Source: Sternotherus odoratus (Eukaryota; Chordata; Testudines; Kinosternidae). From it: DNA of 64,000 nt. Each line of letters begins with the position of its first letter. Position 1 is the first letter of the stretch. The notes beneath the pieces were generated by a model that saw only the letters and a list, made by a program, of their open reading frames with translations, was not told the DNA's origin and searched no databases. The stretch covers positions 249,993,644 through 250,057,643 of the forward strand of contig JAVMKO010000001.1 in the NCBI GenBank assembly GCA_032164245.1, given 5' to 3'. The translations under genes were made by a program, and so were the position numbers. Below are positions 44,901 through 49,555 of this stretch, in pieces.

Positions 44901-45033
44901 TCTAAGTTAAATGGTTTGATATTTCATACTGATATAAATCTGTTTTTTCTCCCTTTTTTCAGGTGGATCTCCCTACTTAGCAACAAAAATAAATGAAGCA
45001 AAAGATTTGTTAGAATCCAGCACCAAAAATTAA
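8579..45033 (+). CDS. DNAJC15: DNAJC15 (methylation-controlled J protein), six exons
   Basis: The joined exons (8579-8680, 17862-17913, 20553-20626, 28032-28108, 41278-41348, 44963-45033) total 447 nt and encode 148 residues plus a stop; the human protein is 150. DNAJC15 is a J-domain co-chaperone of the mitochondrial inner membrane that stimulates mitochondrial Hsp70 at the TIM23 import motor and restrains respiratory complex I. Residues 1-34 are the intermembrane-space tail. About 35-56 is the single membrane segment ([14 protein letters not shown]). Residues 53-95 link to the J domain and contain [12 protein letters not shown], which separates it from paralogue DNAJC19. The J domain runs from about 96 to 148, with HPD at 122-124 and [10 protein letters not shown] near the end. 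The ATG has G at -3 and G at +4. All splice sites are GT-AG with compatible phases and no stop interrupts the frame, so the gene appears intact. Confidence 0.96.
9012..9290 (-). mobile_element. Penelope-like terminal remnant
   Basis: On the minus strand the terminal repeat with a hammerhead motif is recognisable at 9012-9130. A second terminal fragment in the opposite sense (cagatacagactgaggtggctacc) ends near 9285. Both lie in intron 1. No coding sequence remains. Confidence 0.75.
9055..9100 (-). ncRNA. Hammerhead ribozyme motif with intact core
   Basis: On the minus strand CTGATGA (9092-9086) and GAAA (9068-9065) are both intact, separated by a helix II hairpin (gtggg...cccag). After GAAA comes GCTC and then ATGC, which pairs with GCAT before the core, so the cleavage base would be C. 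The extra A after the core is again present. Confidence 0.65.
9415..9677. mobile_element. Non-autonomous DNA transposon, 'ggcttggctacact' ends
   Basis: Terminal inverted repeats (aagggcttggctacactgg at 9415 and its diverged complement ending ccaacccctt at 9677) bound a 260-bp element containing internal short palindromes such as gagagctctctccc. The flanks are TTA-like but the target duplication is unclear. Its superfamily (Harbinger- or piggyBac-like) is not resolved. Confidence 0.6.
9735..10285 (+). mobile_element. CR1 LINE 3' end
   Basis: CR1 3' sequence is interrupted at 9780-9980 by a Penelope-derived palindrome and then continues through the phrases 'ccatcactgacaattttt' and 'gatcagactagatgatcaca' to the end near 10285. 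It is noncoding and lies in intron 1. Confidence 0.85.
9780..9980. mobile_element. Palindromic Penelope-derived insertion with 14-bp TSD
   Basis: The insertion is flanked by a perfect 14-bp duplication, TCTACAAATATTTA, at 9766-9779 and 9981-9994. It consists of two copies of a Penelope terminal repeat in opposite orientation, arms about 9786-9854 and 9862-9934, with a 7-base centre. Both arms carry hammerhead-like elements; on the plus strand the core is CTGACGA followed by a helix and GAAA. The right end is the usual Penelope/SINE terminal phrase 'cagatccagactaacatggctacc'. Confidence 0.85.
10286..12495. other. Intron 1 sequence, nothing recognised
   Basis: Unique-looking moderately AT-rich sequence between a CR1 and a hAT element. 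It contains only short frames without similarity that I can see. The text continues on the other side of the two hAT insertions (13433-13651 and after 14325). Confidence 0.5.
12496..13432 (+). mobile_element. Non-autonomous hAT element with GC-rich interior
   Basis: It starts CAGGGGTGGGGAACC and ends with the complement GGTTCCCCACCCCTG, flanked by a perfect 8-bp duplication TTTTAGGG (12488-12495 and 13433-13440), the hAT hallmark. The interior is strongly GC-rich and contains imperfect tandem units (about 13040-13260) with 'cgcttgccggccccagcgcggagcca'-type text. The long frames inside (for example at 12892-13554) are a result of GC content. The same family is inverted at 36920-37734. Confidence 0.92.
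13652..14325. mobile_element. Non-autonomous hAT element
   Basis: It begins CAGGGGTAGGCAAACTTTC and ends TTTGCCCACCCCTG, with a perfect 8-bp duplication TATTAGCA at 13644-13651 and 14326-14333. The interior is C-rich, without transposase. Related to, but distinct from, the neighbouring hAT at 12496. Confidence 0.92.
14334..15059. other. Intron 1 sequence
   Basis: AT-rich sequence with no gene seen. A diverged fragment of a small 'agttaagcac...ttaagtac' palindromic repeat may be present at about 14560-14640. Confidence 0.45.
15060..15192 (+). mobile_element. CR1 LINE fragment
   Basis: A short CR1 3' segment includes 'gatattaggaaaaattttct' and 'ggaataggttaccaagggagg'. It is followed directly by a terminal-repeat element. 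Confidence 0.75.
15196..15835. mobile_element. Probable hAT-like non-autonomous element
   Basis: The left end, accataggtgccgactccgt, matches the terminus of a common reptile hAT-like family. The right end near 15835 (gagcactccctggcaacac) is diverged. The interior is GC-rich and noncoding, and no clear target duplication survives. Confidence 0.5.
16050..16343 (-). other. 97-codon open frame, unrecognised
   Basis: A minus-strand frame from the ATG at 16343 to a TGA at 16050 would encode a 97-residue product. It has one hydrophobic segment (about residues 32-53, [19 protein letters not shown]) and a basic Lys/Arg-rich C-terminal third that could form a coiled coil. Part of the lysine run comes from an A-run of about 16-17 bases. 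The start context is weak (T at -3). I do not recognise it. It lies inside intron 1 in AT-rich sequence, where hydrophobic frames arise by chance, so it may not be a gene. Confidence 0.25.
16631..16840. mobile_element. Fragment of 'gctacactgg' DNA transposon
   Basis: The left end (actaagggcatagctacactgg) and internal text such as gagagagctctcccagcgctc match the type of element at 9415-9677. The right terminus is not clear. Confidence 0.5.
17035..17320. mobile_element. Probable decayed DNA transposon
   Basis: Text such as 'gctagcatgctaaaatgagcagcgtgga' and 'gcagtgtagacctatacc' resembles reptile non-autonomous DNA transposons with 'cagtgtagac' ends. Boundaries are approximate. Confidence 0.4.
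17862..17913 (+). CDS. DNAJC15: DNAJC15 exon 2
   Basis: This 52-nt exon follows the acceptor ttctattatag and ends at the donor gcag|gtaact. It encodes the membrane segment ([17 protein letters not shown]) and the first base of a glycine codon completed in exon 3. Confidence 0.95.
18030..18350 (+). mobile_element. CR1 LINE, left part of split copy
   Basis: CR1 text (for example 'ggaatattgtgtccagtcgt' at 18050) runs to 'gaggtaatt' at 18350. It resumes at about 19105 with 'gaacaatttaccaagg', the sequence expected next in CR1. The gap holds a second, antisense CR1 and a hAT-like element. Confidence 0.82.
18351..18452 (-). mobile_element. CR1 LINE 3' end, antisense
   Basis: On the plus strand this begins catagaatatcagggttgg and continues with 'catctagtccaaccccctgc', the reverse complement of the CR1 3' terminus. 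It inserted into the plus-strand CR1. Confidence 0.82.
18457..19092. mobile_element. Non-autonomous element with 'cagtgttccctctaa' ends
   Basis: It starts CAGTGTTCCCTCTAATTTTT and ends near the diverged complement (cagcttagagggaatt). Near the left end is an imperfect palindrome of 'attggtgcacataacaaaatt' type. The interior is GC-rich and noncoding. A relative of it is inserted in the CR1 at 54050-54787. It is probably a hAT; no target duplication is clear. Confidence 0.65.
19105..19290 (+). mobile_element. CR1 LINE, right part of split copy
   Basis: This is the continuation of the CR1 at 18030-18350. A truncated hAT fragment (about 19194-19258, CAGGGGTGGGCAAACTTTTT...) is embedded before the terminal CR1 phrase 'ctttctggccttgaaatcta'. 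Confidence 0.78.
19194..19258. mobile_element. Truncated hAT fragment
   Basis: Only the left end of a hAT element of the 13652-14325 type is left: the terminal repeat and about 50 bases. Its other terminus is missing. Confidence 0.65.
19390..19622. mobile_element. Small TA-target DNA transposon
   Basis: Termini CCGTGTTTCCCCGAAAATAA at 19390 and the diverged complement ending GGGGAAACAGG at 19622 are flanked by TA (19388-19389 and 19623-19624). Several internal 'ggtcttatttt' repeats are visible. It has the size of a non-autonomous Tc1/mariner-type element. Confidence 0.75.
19625..20552. other. Intron 2 sequence, nothing recognised
   Basis: AT-rich unique sequence with an A-run at about 19743-19759. 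No transposon or exon apart from DNAJC15 exon 3, which follows at 20553. Confidence 0.5.
20553..20626 (+). CDS. DNAJC15: DNAJC15 exon 3
   Basis: This 74-nt exon follows the acceptor attgtttttcag and ends at acctct|gtaagt in phase 0. It encodes the matrix linker with [12 protein letters not shown], which identifies DNAJC15 over DNAJC19. Confidence 0.96.
20974..21574. mobile_element. Non-autonomous hAT element
   Basis: It begins CAGAGGTGGGAAAACTCCGG and ends TTTGCCCACCTCTG. The flanking 8-bp sequences ctttaaat (20966-20973) and ctgtaaat (21575-21582) are a target duplication with one mismatch. The interior is G-rich, without coding. Confidence 0.85.
22013..22550 (+). pseudogene. DIRS RNase H domain and linker, frameshifted
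   Basis: The frame starting at 22013 gives [15 protein letters not shown], the RNase H motif in which TDN carries a catalytic aspartate. It must shift by one base in the C-run at about 22079-22084 to continue with [14 protein letters not shown] and CLPGVQN. A stop follows at 22303. Another frame (22368-22550) resumes with [15 protein letters not shown] and [19 protein letters not shown], a conserved DIRS linker. It is nonfunctional. Confidence 0.8.
22592..23560 (+). pseudogene. DIRS tyrosine recombinase, degraded
   Basis: The recombinase integrates circular DIRS DNA without an integrase. Visible are the N-terminal helical part ([14 protein letters not shown] at about 22771), [13 protein letters not shown] at about 22995 with the first catalytic Arg, and near the end [19 protein letters not shown] with HTFTSH. 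The residue after HTFTSH, where the nucleophile tyrosine is expected, is Cys (TGT at 23504-23506). There are several frame breaks, for example between 22888 and 22990. It cannot be active. Confidence 0.8.
24612..24760 (-). mobile_element. Penelope-like terminal remnant with dead hammerhead
   Basis: On the minus strand this is the Penelope terminal repeat. Its hammerhead-like core is CCGATGA and the downstream box is AAAA rather than GAAA, so it should not cleave. Helix II is still a good hairpin (gtgggctatagcccac). Confidence 0.8.
24937..25795. mobile_element. hAT-like element with 'gttctcaa' ends
   Basis: Left end AGTTCTCAATTTG and right end TTGAGAACCACTG are complementary. The direct repeat CTGATCCAAT flanks both sides (24927-24936 and 25796-25805). 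The left terminus appears to have lost a few bases. The interior is GC-rich and noncoding. Confidence 0.75.
25806..26375. other. Intron 3 sequence, nothing recognised
   Basis: AT-rich unique sequence between a hAT-like element and copy A of the TA-target element. No conserved feature is seen. Confidence 0.45.
26376..27291 (+). mobile_element. Young TA-target element, copy A, with giant inverted repeat
   Basis: Termini CCGTATATACTCGAGTATA and the complement CTCGAGTATATACGG are flanked by TA on both sides, as in Tc1/mariner-type transposons. Inside are, in order: about 100 bases of unique sequence, a GC-rich tandem array (about 26474-26680), an inverted repeat with arms 26685-26923 and 26965-27202 around a 41-base spacer, and a small hairpin (about 27238-27264). 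No transposase is present. It differs from copy B (29071-30086) by about one base in the first 200, so both are recent. Confidence 0.85.
26474..26680 (+). repeat. GC-rich minisatellite in copy A
   Basis: Irregular tandem units are built from 'gccgaggttccccctgccga' and 'ttccccgccgcgggcgggct'. Copy B has the same units in different numbers, so the array has expanded or contracted since the copies separated. Confidence 0.85.
27294..28659. other. Intron 3/4 sequence around exon 4
   Basis: Unique AT-rich sequence. The only supported features are the pyrimidine tract at about 27975-28026 and DNAJC15 exon 4 (28032-28108). Confidence 0.5.
28032..28108 (+). CDS. DNAJC15: DNAJC15 exon 4
   Basis: This 77-nt exon follows a long pyrimidine tract (about 27975-28026) and the acceptor ccccatag. 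It encodes [18 protein letters not shown] and enters the J domain. The donor is ataag|gtaggt, leaving two bases of a serine codon. Starting two bases later at the alternative AG would break the frame. Confidence 0.95.
28660..28985. repeat. Inverted repeat, decayed DNA transposon?
   Basis: The segment attaagagttaaggttacac (about 28666) and its diverged complement, with gtgtaaccttaac at about 28966, face each other about 300 bases apart; catg with flanking text also pairs. A further 'gagttacggttacatttaaag' lies at 29047. Likely an old element with inverted ends. Confidence 0.45.
29071..30086 (+). mobile_element. Young TA-target element, copy B
   Basis: Same termini as copy A, flanked by TA (29069-29070 and 30087-30088). 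It has the tandem array (about 29174-29410), then a short duplicated stretch with an A-run and 'gtgcgccccggtt', then inverted-repeat arms at 29458-29705 and 29747-29998. The homopolymer runs are longer than in copy A. Same orientation as copy A, 12.7 kb element to element being 2.7 kb start to start. Noncoding; the frames of 140-237 codons are by-products of GC richness. Confidence 0.85.
30089..30720. other. Intron 4 sequence, nothing recognised
   Basis: Unique sequence between copy B and the large hAT. No feature recognised. Confidence 0.45.
30894..32060 (+). mobile_element. Helitron-like element with minisatellites
   Basis: It starts with TC after an A (30893) and ends in CTAG before a T (32061), after 'gcaacgccgggtattttcg', the Helitron 3' pattern and A/T target site without duplication. 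Inside is a 'gctcagctctctgccccctccaacgga' minisatellite (about 31145-31290 and again 31965-32035) bracketing a GT-rich array (about 31292-31960). No helicase is present. The 5' boundary is less certain than the 3' one. Confidence 0.75.
31292..31960 (+). repeat. G/T-rich array with ~203-bp tandem duplication
   Basis: Short units such as 'gtgaggtgtgggtgttggt' build the array. A block of about 203 bases starting 'gagtcggggttggtcgaggg' (first copy beginning near 31480) recurs almost exactly from 31682. Confidence 0.75.
32061..34636 (+). pseudogene. hAT transposase remnant
   Basis: The coding signal of the host hAT is strongly decayed. About 32870-32995 gives SDSDDENEQ and YRAEPISRM, and 34263-34450 gives fragments of the C-terminal dimerisation domain ([28 protein letters not shown]). 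Stops and frameshifts are present, and a terminal-repeat element at about 32999-34250 splits it. Not functional. Confidence 0.65.
32999..34250. mobile_element. Nested hAT-like element with 'gaattctgtgcca' ends
   Basis: The left end cctgggggaattctgtgcca (33003) and right end ttttggcacagaatgcc (34220) are inverted. Internally 'ttaaaatactgtggagaaatttt' belongs to the right terminus. The interior is C-rich (33420-33770) and noncoding. The exact outer edges are blurred by divergence. Confidence 0.65.
34637..35160 (+). mobile_element. CR1 LINE nested in hAT
   Basis: CR1 3' text ('tttcagaaaagggcaacaaa', 'ccttccactgtcagaagacc', ending 'gggccatttttatgtta') lies within the hAT 3' region. The hAT resumes with 'atatatttgaaaatgtagaa' at 35158. 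Confidence 0.85.
35297..36919. other. Intron 4 sequence
   Basis: Mostly unique AT-rich DNA. It may hold an old MIR fragment at about 35870-35970 ('tcatctgtaaaaagg' text) and a small palindromic MITE at 36015-36095, listed separately. Confidence 0.45.
36015..36095. mobile_element. Small palindromic MITE
   Basis: The ends ggcccaatcctgcaaa (36015-36030) and tttgtaggactgggcc (36080-36095) are inverted with two mismatches. The 81-bp size and 'atcctgcaaa' ends match a common reptile MITE-like family. Confidence 0.6.
36920..37734 (-). mobile_element. Non-autonomous hAT, inverted relative of 12496 element
   Basis: Termini CAGGGGTGGGGAACCTCC and GATTCCCCACCCCTG are flanked by a perfect 8-bp duplication CCTTAGAT (36912-36919 and 37735-37742). 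The right part (37500-37734) is the reverse complement of the left part of the hAT at 12496-13432, down to 'tgacattataagtgtccaaa'. The interior is GC-rich and noncoding. Confidence 0.93.
37848..37888 (+). repeat. CT-rich microsatellite
   Basis: A run of (CT)n with CACTCT interruptions. Confidence 0.85.
37889..40087. other. Intron 4 sequence
   Basis: AT-rich unique DNA with no exon seen. An old MIR-like SINE is listed at 39050-39245. Confidence 0.45.
39050..39245 (+). mobile_element. MIR-type SINE, old
   Basis: The phrases 'ccaggttacacagtgagt', 'gcagaattgggaacagaac' and 'caatccactagattacagc' match the MIR core and 3' region in order. Diverged. Confidence 0.6.
40089..40736 (+). mobile_element. 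Helitron-like element with minisatellite
   Basis: It starts TCCTATATAATAAAAG after an A (40088) and ends ACACTAG before a T (40737), matching Helitron termini and the A/T insertion site. After a GC-rich 5' half it has about five tandem units of roughly 40 bases (gagagagctgagcgagtggg...ccgttggagg, about 40495-40690). No coding capacity for Rep/helicase. Confidence 0.82.
40829..41010. mobile_element. Decayed DNA-transposon fragment
   Basis: Text such as 'gcattgtctataatgaaaag' and 'agcatagctacatcaatcag' with 'cttgtctagcatagctatgctg' resembles one of the reptile 'gtctacactgg' non-autonomous families. Ends are not resolved. Confidence 0.4.
41278..41348 (+). CDS. DNAJC15: DNAJC15 exon 5, J-domain HPD exon
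   Basis: This 71-nt exon follows the acceptor atttctacag and ends at aaag|gtacac. It encodes AKIRTAHRR and the catalytic loop NHPDK; HPD is the signature needed to stimulate Hsp70 ATPase. The last base starts a glycine codon. Confidence 0.96.
41494..41844. mobile_element. Non-autonomous hAT carrying GC-rich minisatellite
   Basis: It begins CAGCGGTTCTCAAACTAG and ends GTTGAGAAACCCTG, flanked by a perfect 8-bp duplication TTTTATAT (41486-41493 and 41845-41852). From about 41625 to 41825 are four to five units of 'cccccgtccccgccgcgggtgggctgccgggagcgccccggt' type. The unit, preceded by an A-run and 'gtgcgccccggt', is shared with the TA-target elements in introns 3 and 4. It inserted only 145 bases downstream of exon 5. 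Confidence 0.9.
41853..43396. other. Intron 5 sequence, nothing recognised
   Basis: Unique sequence with only weak old-repeat resemblance at about 42660-42780 ('cctaatcctgcatctgcaca'). No exon or recent transposon is seen. Confidence 0.45.
43397..43985. mobile_element. Probable hAT-like element with 'gggttgtcaac' end
   Basis: The left end gggttgtcaactttctaatcac and the right-end text 'gggagactcccggtgaaacc' resemble a GC-rich reptile family with 'agggttggcaaccct' termini. The right terminus is decayed and no target duplication is clear. Confidence 0.55.
44545..44562 (+). repeat. G18 homopolymer
   Basis: Eighteen consecutive G lie on the transcribed sense strand in intron 5, about 400 bases before exon 6. 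It could form a quadruplex in RNA; it may also be variable in length or an assembly weak point. Confidence 0.9.
44963..45033 (+). CDS. DNAJC15: DNAJC15 exon 6 coding part and stop
   Basis: This exon follows the acceptor tctcccttttttcag and encodes [18 protein letters not shown] and a short tail, with TAA at 45031-45033. The KINEAKDLL helix is the end of the J domain shared with human DNAJC15 and DNAJC19. Confidence 0.96.
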
Positions 45034-45240
45034 TCTCCAAGGACTTCTGTGATAGAACTTTTTATATATTCCTTTCTACTGGAAATCCTGTTGATATATT
45101 GTGCAATAGCTGTGTGCTGCTCTGTATAGTTGCATAACACTGGATCAAATAGTGAGTTATCTAGCTTGATTATTAAAGATCTAAGACTATTTAAAAAGCA
45201 GATTGGTACATTTTGCAATAAATCTCATTTCTAATATATT
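45034..45240 (+). other. DNAJC15: DNAJC15 3' UTR with first polyadenylation signal
   Basis: After the TAA at 45031-45033 the first AATAAA is at 45217-45222, so a short 3' UTR of about 200 bases is possible. Later sites cannot be excluded. Confidence 0.65.
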
Positions 45241-46589
45241 TTCTCCCTCAATCTGTTTTGACTCTTTGGAAGCATTGAAGCTGGTTCTTCACTGACTGTT
45301 TTTTAAAAAAATGGTTTATTACAGGTTTGATCAATCGTGCTGGACTTCTGGAACTTATTTGTTTAAAATGGAAATATTTGGCTGTATTATAATATTGGCT
45401 TTATTTATTTATTGACTTGATAATGGTGATACTGTATAGCGCTGTCACTTGAAGTGGCTCTAGAAAGTAAAACTGGAAGGCTTGCCACATTCTGGATTCC
45501 TTTCTTTTGAAACATTGGGATTTGCAGCATAGATGGCGTTTCAAAGCTGCTGGTTGGGATAAAGTAACTTGAAGATTACACCAAAATGCTCCTTTCCTTA
45601 TCTCTGTATTTGAGGGACGTAGAAGCGGAAAGGAGAATATCAGCCTGATTTTTTTTTAAGGTGCTTTTAGACCTTTTCCATATTAAGACAGCTTTGAGAA
45701 AGATCGCTTTCCTTAAGATCACTGTGTTTATGCCTCACTGCACTGCTAGTCTTTGGGAAAACCAGTGCCACAACTCCCTTTGTGAGGACTCAAGATCAGT
45801 TTACAAATATATGGGGCAGTGGCATCCAAGATTAATTCATGGTACTAGTGCTGTTGTGGGGTGTCCCCCCCCCCCCCCCTCCGAATCAGCTGCCTGCAAC
45901 CAAACTAACTCTTCTGAGAAGTCAGCGTGACCTGTGACCTCTTTCCGCAAGGAGAAGCAACAGTATTCCCTGAAACATCACCCGAGAAGATTAAGAACAG
46001 GGGATTCCTGTTTTCTAATTCAACACTGACTATAATATACCTTTGGTGACCACTGTCAACTGATTTAATTGTTATGCCTTAGTTTCTCTATAAAATACTA
46101 GCCAAGGGAAGAGGGTTGGGACAATTGCTGTTGGTAACATGTAATGTGATAATATTCAGCAGAATACAGAGTGCCTAATGCCCCTTAGGTATCCATCTTA
46201 CTTGGACAGTTTTTTCCTGGGAGAACTCTTGGGGTTTTATTTTGTTTTTGTTAATATTGACAACTAACCACAGCCCTCCCTCGTCTTCTGTAACTAGAGG
46301 CAGTGGGGTGTCTTGTCTTCCCATTATTTCCTACACACATACACACTTTTTGTGTTAAAATGTGTCAGTTAATTAGAACACAGCCCCATTTTACTTATCT
46401 TCCTCAAAATCCTTAGATTAGTCCTCTATGTAGCGCAGTGATCATTGTTAATAGGAGTCTGACGATGGGGAAGAGTGTGAAACTGTTTTGCCAGGCGACC
46501 CAAAAAAATGCTAAGGCCAGCTTGAAGGTTAGGCCATCTAGTCTTGCTTTCTGCCAGTCACAGATGCAGGATGTGTAGGAGACAGTGTA
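45241..46589. other. Downstream flank of DNAJC15, nothing recognised
   Basis: Unique sequence that could be extended 3' UTR or intergenic. A C-run lies at about 45866-45879. No reading frame resembles a protein known to me. Confidence 0.45.
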
Positions 46590-47495
46590 GATCAACTTAA
46601 ATCAATGTGATTTAAAATCATGATTTAAATCAAGTCAAAAGCTTCAATGTAAATAATCAATTTTAATTTTTCCATTTCTACTTGTTTTCTAAAGAGGTGC
46701 ATTTTTATTGGTTGGTATAACCCAGGGATCGGCAACTTTGGCACGTGGCCCCGCAGGGTAAGCACCCTTAGCAGGTCCCACCGGTTTGTTTACTTGCCGG
46801 TTCACTGATCACGGCTCCCACTGGCCGCGGTTCAGTGGGGGCTGCGGGAAGCAGCGGCCAGCACCGTGCCGCTTCCCGCAGCCCCCATTGGACTGGAACG
46901 GCAAACTGCGGCCAGTGGGAGCCGCAATCGGCGAAACGGCAGGTAAGCAAAGTGGCGGGGCCCGCTAAGGGTGCTTACCCTGCAATGCCACATGCCAAAG
47001 TTGCTGATCCCTGGTATAACCATTAAAACATTGATTTACAAATTAATGGAGCTTTTATACTAAATTTGGTGCATCTTTTTTCTACATGCAAACACAGTAT
47101 AATGATATATATTTATTTAAGCAATTATATAGCTTAATATTTGTAGTTTCTTATTAACTACATTTTTAGTACGTCAGAAAATGGTGAATGATATATTGCT
47201 TTTGTACAAGATAATTAACTTTCGGTCATGGTTTGTGTCAAGCTGAATTAGGATGGTAACTGAAATTTAATTAAACACAAAATAGATATAACATTTATTT
47301 TTATTAAACACAACCTTAAATGTTTTGGCTCCATAAACTTCTCTTATCAAAACATGTTTCACATTTACAGCTAAAGTTTAGGCTCTAACATTTTTGTGTT
47401 AAATTCAGATTTCATTTTAAACAGGCGTATTTTTTAAACAACATTAAAATTTCAACAAAAAAAATCCAATTTAAATCAATATTTTTGTCCACTTT
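46590..47495. mobile_element. Probable old AT-rich DNA transposon, split
   Basis: The left end has 'tgatttaaaatcatgatttaaatcaagtc' and the right end 'ccaatttaaatcaat', as in a widespread family with 'tgatttaaatca' termini. A younger hAT (46723-47013) interrupts it. Boundaries and superfamily are uncertain. Confidence 0.45.
46723..47013. mobile_element. hAT MITE with long inverted repeats
   Basis: It begins CAGGGATCGGCAACTTTGGC and ends with the complement at 47013, with arms of about 50 bp and a GC-rich interior. A perfect 8-bp duplication GTATAACC flanks it (46715-46722 and 47014-47021). Confidence 0.93.
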
Positions 47496-49444
47496 TCTAT
47501 GAAATTGTGGGTCACATGATGCATTTAAAATTAGAATAGCTAAAGCACTGACGATCATATTGAAGGAAAAACTCCTGCTTTGTCATGGACATAAATTATA
47601 TAACTAATAGGTTTCTGCCATCTAATTGGTTTTCTAATGCAAGATGAAAGTGGACCTACAAATCTATTACATCTTTAAAGCAATGTGCGTGTACTTCAGT
47701 GAGTCCTTAACAGTGTTGCTTTTGAAAAAGAATAGTAACAATTTCAAGTGGACTTAATATTAGCTATACCTTTCACTGATCTAGTGTGCATTAGGAAAAA
47801 AAATGTCAGTTTTCTGTCTCTGATTTTTATAGAATTATAAAATCTGTAATTGATCTGGACCATTGCTCAAAAGCAAAACTGCTCTGCATGGTAGGCAGCA
47901 ATCCCTCTAATGATTGTATGAGCTGACTAGCTATTGTTTCCACATGATGAGAGCTTTTTTCTTGTTGCTGAGCAAAAAATTTTATAAAAACCTCACATTT
48001 TTAAAATATCCGTTGAAACAAATATAATTGTTAATTTTGTTCTGTTCTTAATTAACTTCTCATGGCTTTCTGAAAAATGTTTTTTTTTTTCTCCTAGATG
48101 ATTTATTTTATTTCAAGTGACTTGAATCTTTCCTGCCAGATCCGCTTCTTGTACCAAATTGTTTTCCAGGCAGCATTTGTGTCATATCACTGATTTTTTT
48201 TTTTCTCCACATTTTCTTTATATCTTCTTGAGTTCGCTTGTTTCCATTTCCTTTGAAATAGCTCCCTCCCATCCCATTTGAGGCTTGTCTCCCCCTCCCA
48301 TTCTGCCAGGCATAAGTCTGGTCATTGGGGTCTCACTTAAATCTATTGGGTCCAATGAAATGTGGGACCTGACAGATATAGAGTAGCATGAGCATCATCA
48401 CTGTGTGCTCAGGTGCATGTGTAGCAGCACAAGTTTGCAGTTTGAAGCACAACCTGCTCAATAACTCGCCACATAGGGGTGAGCACTAGAAGAAAAGCTG
48501 ATATTTTGTCTATTAAATCCTAATTGGAAGTAAAAAAAAGTAGGGAAGTGAAATGAAATAACATTTGAGTCTGTCAGACTTAGCTAGTGATTTCTTAGCT
48601 TTGATCAGTGCATCAAGACTTATAGGTATTTTTTCTTTAAAATTAAACATACAAACAAACGTTCAAAAAACTAAATGAAATCTTTAGAATTCAAAATAAT
48701 TTGATATGGAAACATCCGCTCTATCAAGCAGATGCTATATATACTGTCTAACTTACAGTAAGTGCATAGGAAATAATACTGGCTTAACTTTTGTGTATAT
48801 GCATATGTCATCCCAAGTTTTGAGCTCTCTGGGGCCCGGAAGGTCTTTATAGTGTGTGTTTGTACAGCTAATACGCTGAAGCTTGTTTGGGGTCCTTAGG
48901 CTCTGTTGAAACAGAAATAAGTAGATACATTGTTTTACAATACATGCCCTTCAAATTACTATTTTATAATAGTGGAACTATCTACTTTCAAAGGGCCATA
49001 TCCAAAATTCACAAGCAAGAAAAACGTATGAAGAACCTCCTCCATTAAAGCACTGAGTCCCCATTTATTTAATAAAATATGACTTGCAAGTCTCTGCACT
49101 TGCTTGTCTGCCTGGTCTTTGCTACAATTCCCAGGACACTCCTCTGAAACTTGGTACTTTTCTTAGCAATTGGCGCTGCTGACTTTGTACATTTTAGGAA
49201 TGAATTCTGAGTGACTCCTGGGTGATCCTGAATACCTGTCGGTCTTTCTAAGCTCAGCGGGACTTGAGAATGGTGACCACCTAACACAGTTCGAGTCCTT
49301 GGGGAGAAAAAAGTGCATGTCTGAATTACTTATTTGGTTTCAGTTTTTGCCTAACTTGGAGTCTTATGTACATTTGAGGGCAACTGGAGGACTAACAAAT
49401 CCTCAATCTTTTCATGTTTTTTTTTCTCTCTTGCGCTCGCTCTC
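47496..49444. other. Intergenic DNA, nothing recognised
   Basis: AT-rich unique sequence with scattered T-runs. No gene or clear transposon. Confidence 0.45.
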
Positions 49445-49555
49445 CTGTATTTTTCACTCCATGCATCTGATGAAGTGGGTTTTAGCCAATGAAAGCTTAT
49501 GCCCAAATACATTTGTTAGTCTCTAAGGTGCCACAAGTACTTGTTCTTTAATCTC
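49445..49555 (+). mobile_element. Penelope-like terminal remnant
   Basis: A short plus-strand terminal repeat runs from 'tatttttcactccatgcatc' to 'ctctaaggtgccacaagtac'. Only the end with its hammerhead motif remains. Confidence 0.85.
49457..49506 (+). ncRNA. Hammerhead-like motif, helix II weakened
   Basis: The core CTGATGA (49467-49473) and GAAA (49491-49494) are intact and GCAT/ATGC can form helix I. The 3' strand of helix II is 'gccaat' instead of 'gcccac', which weakens the stem, so activity is doubtful. Confidence 0.55.

Noticed and set aside
8579..45033. Assignment to DNAJC19 instead of DNAJC15
   Set aside because: The J domain alone fits both, but the N-terminal LRYAEY tail and [12 protein letters not shown] linker match DNAJC15. 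DNAJC19 lacks the long N-terminal tail.
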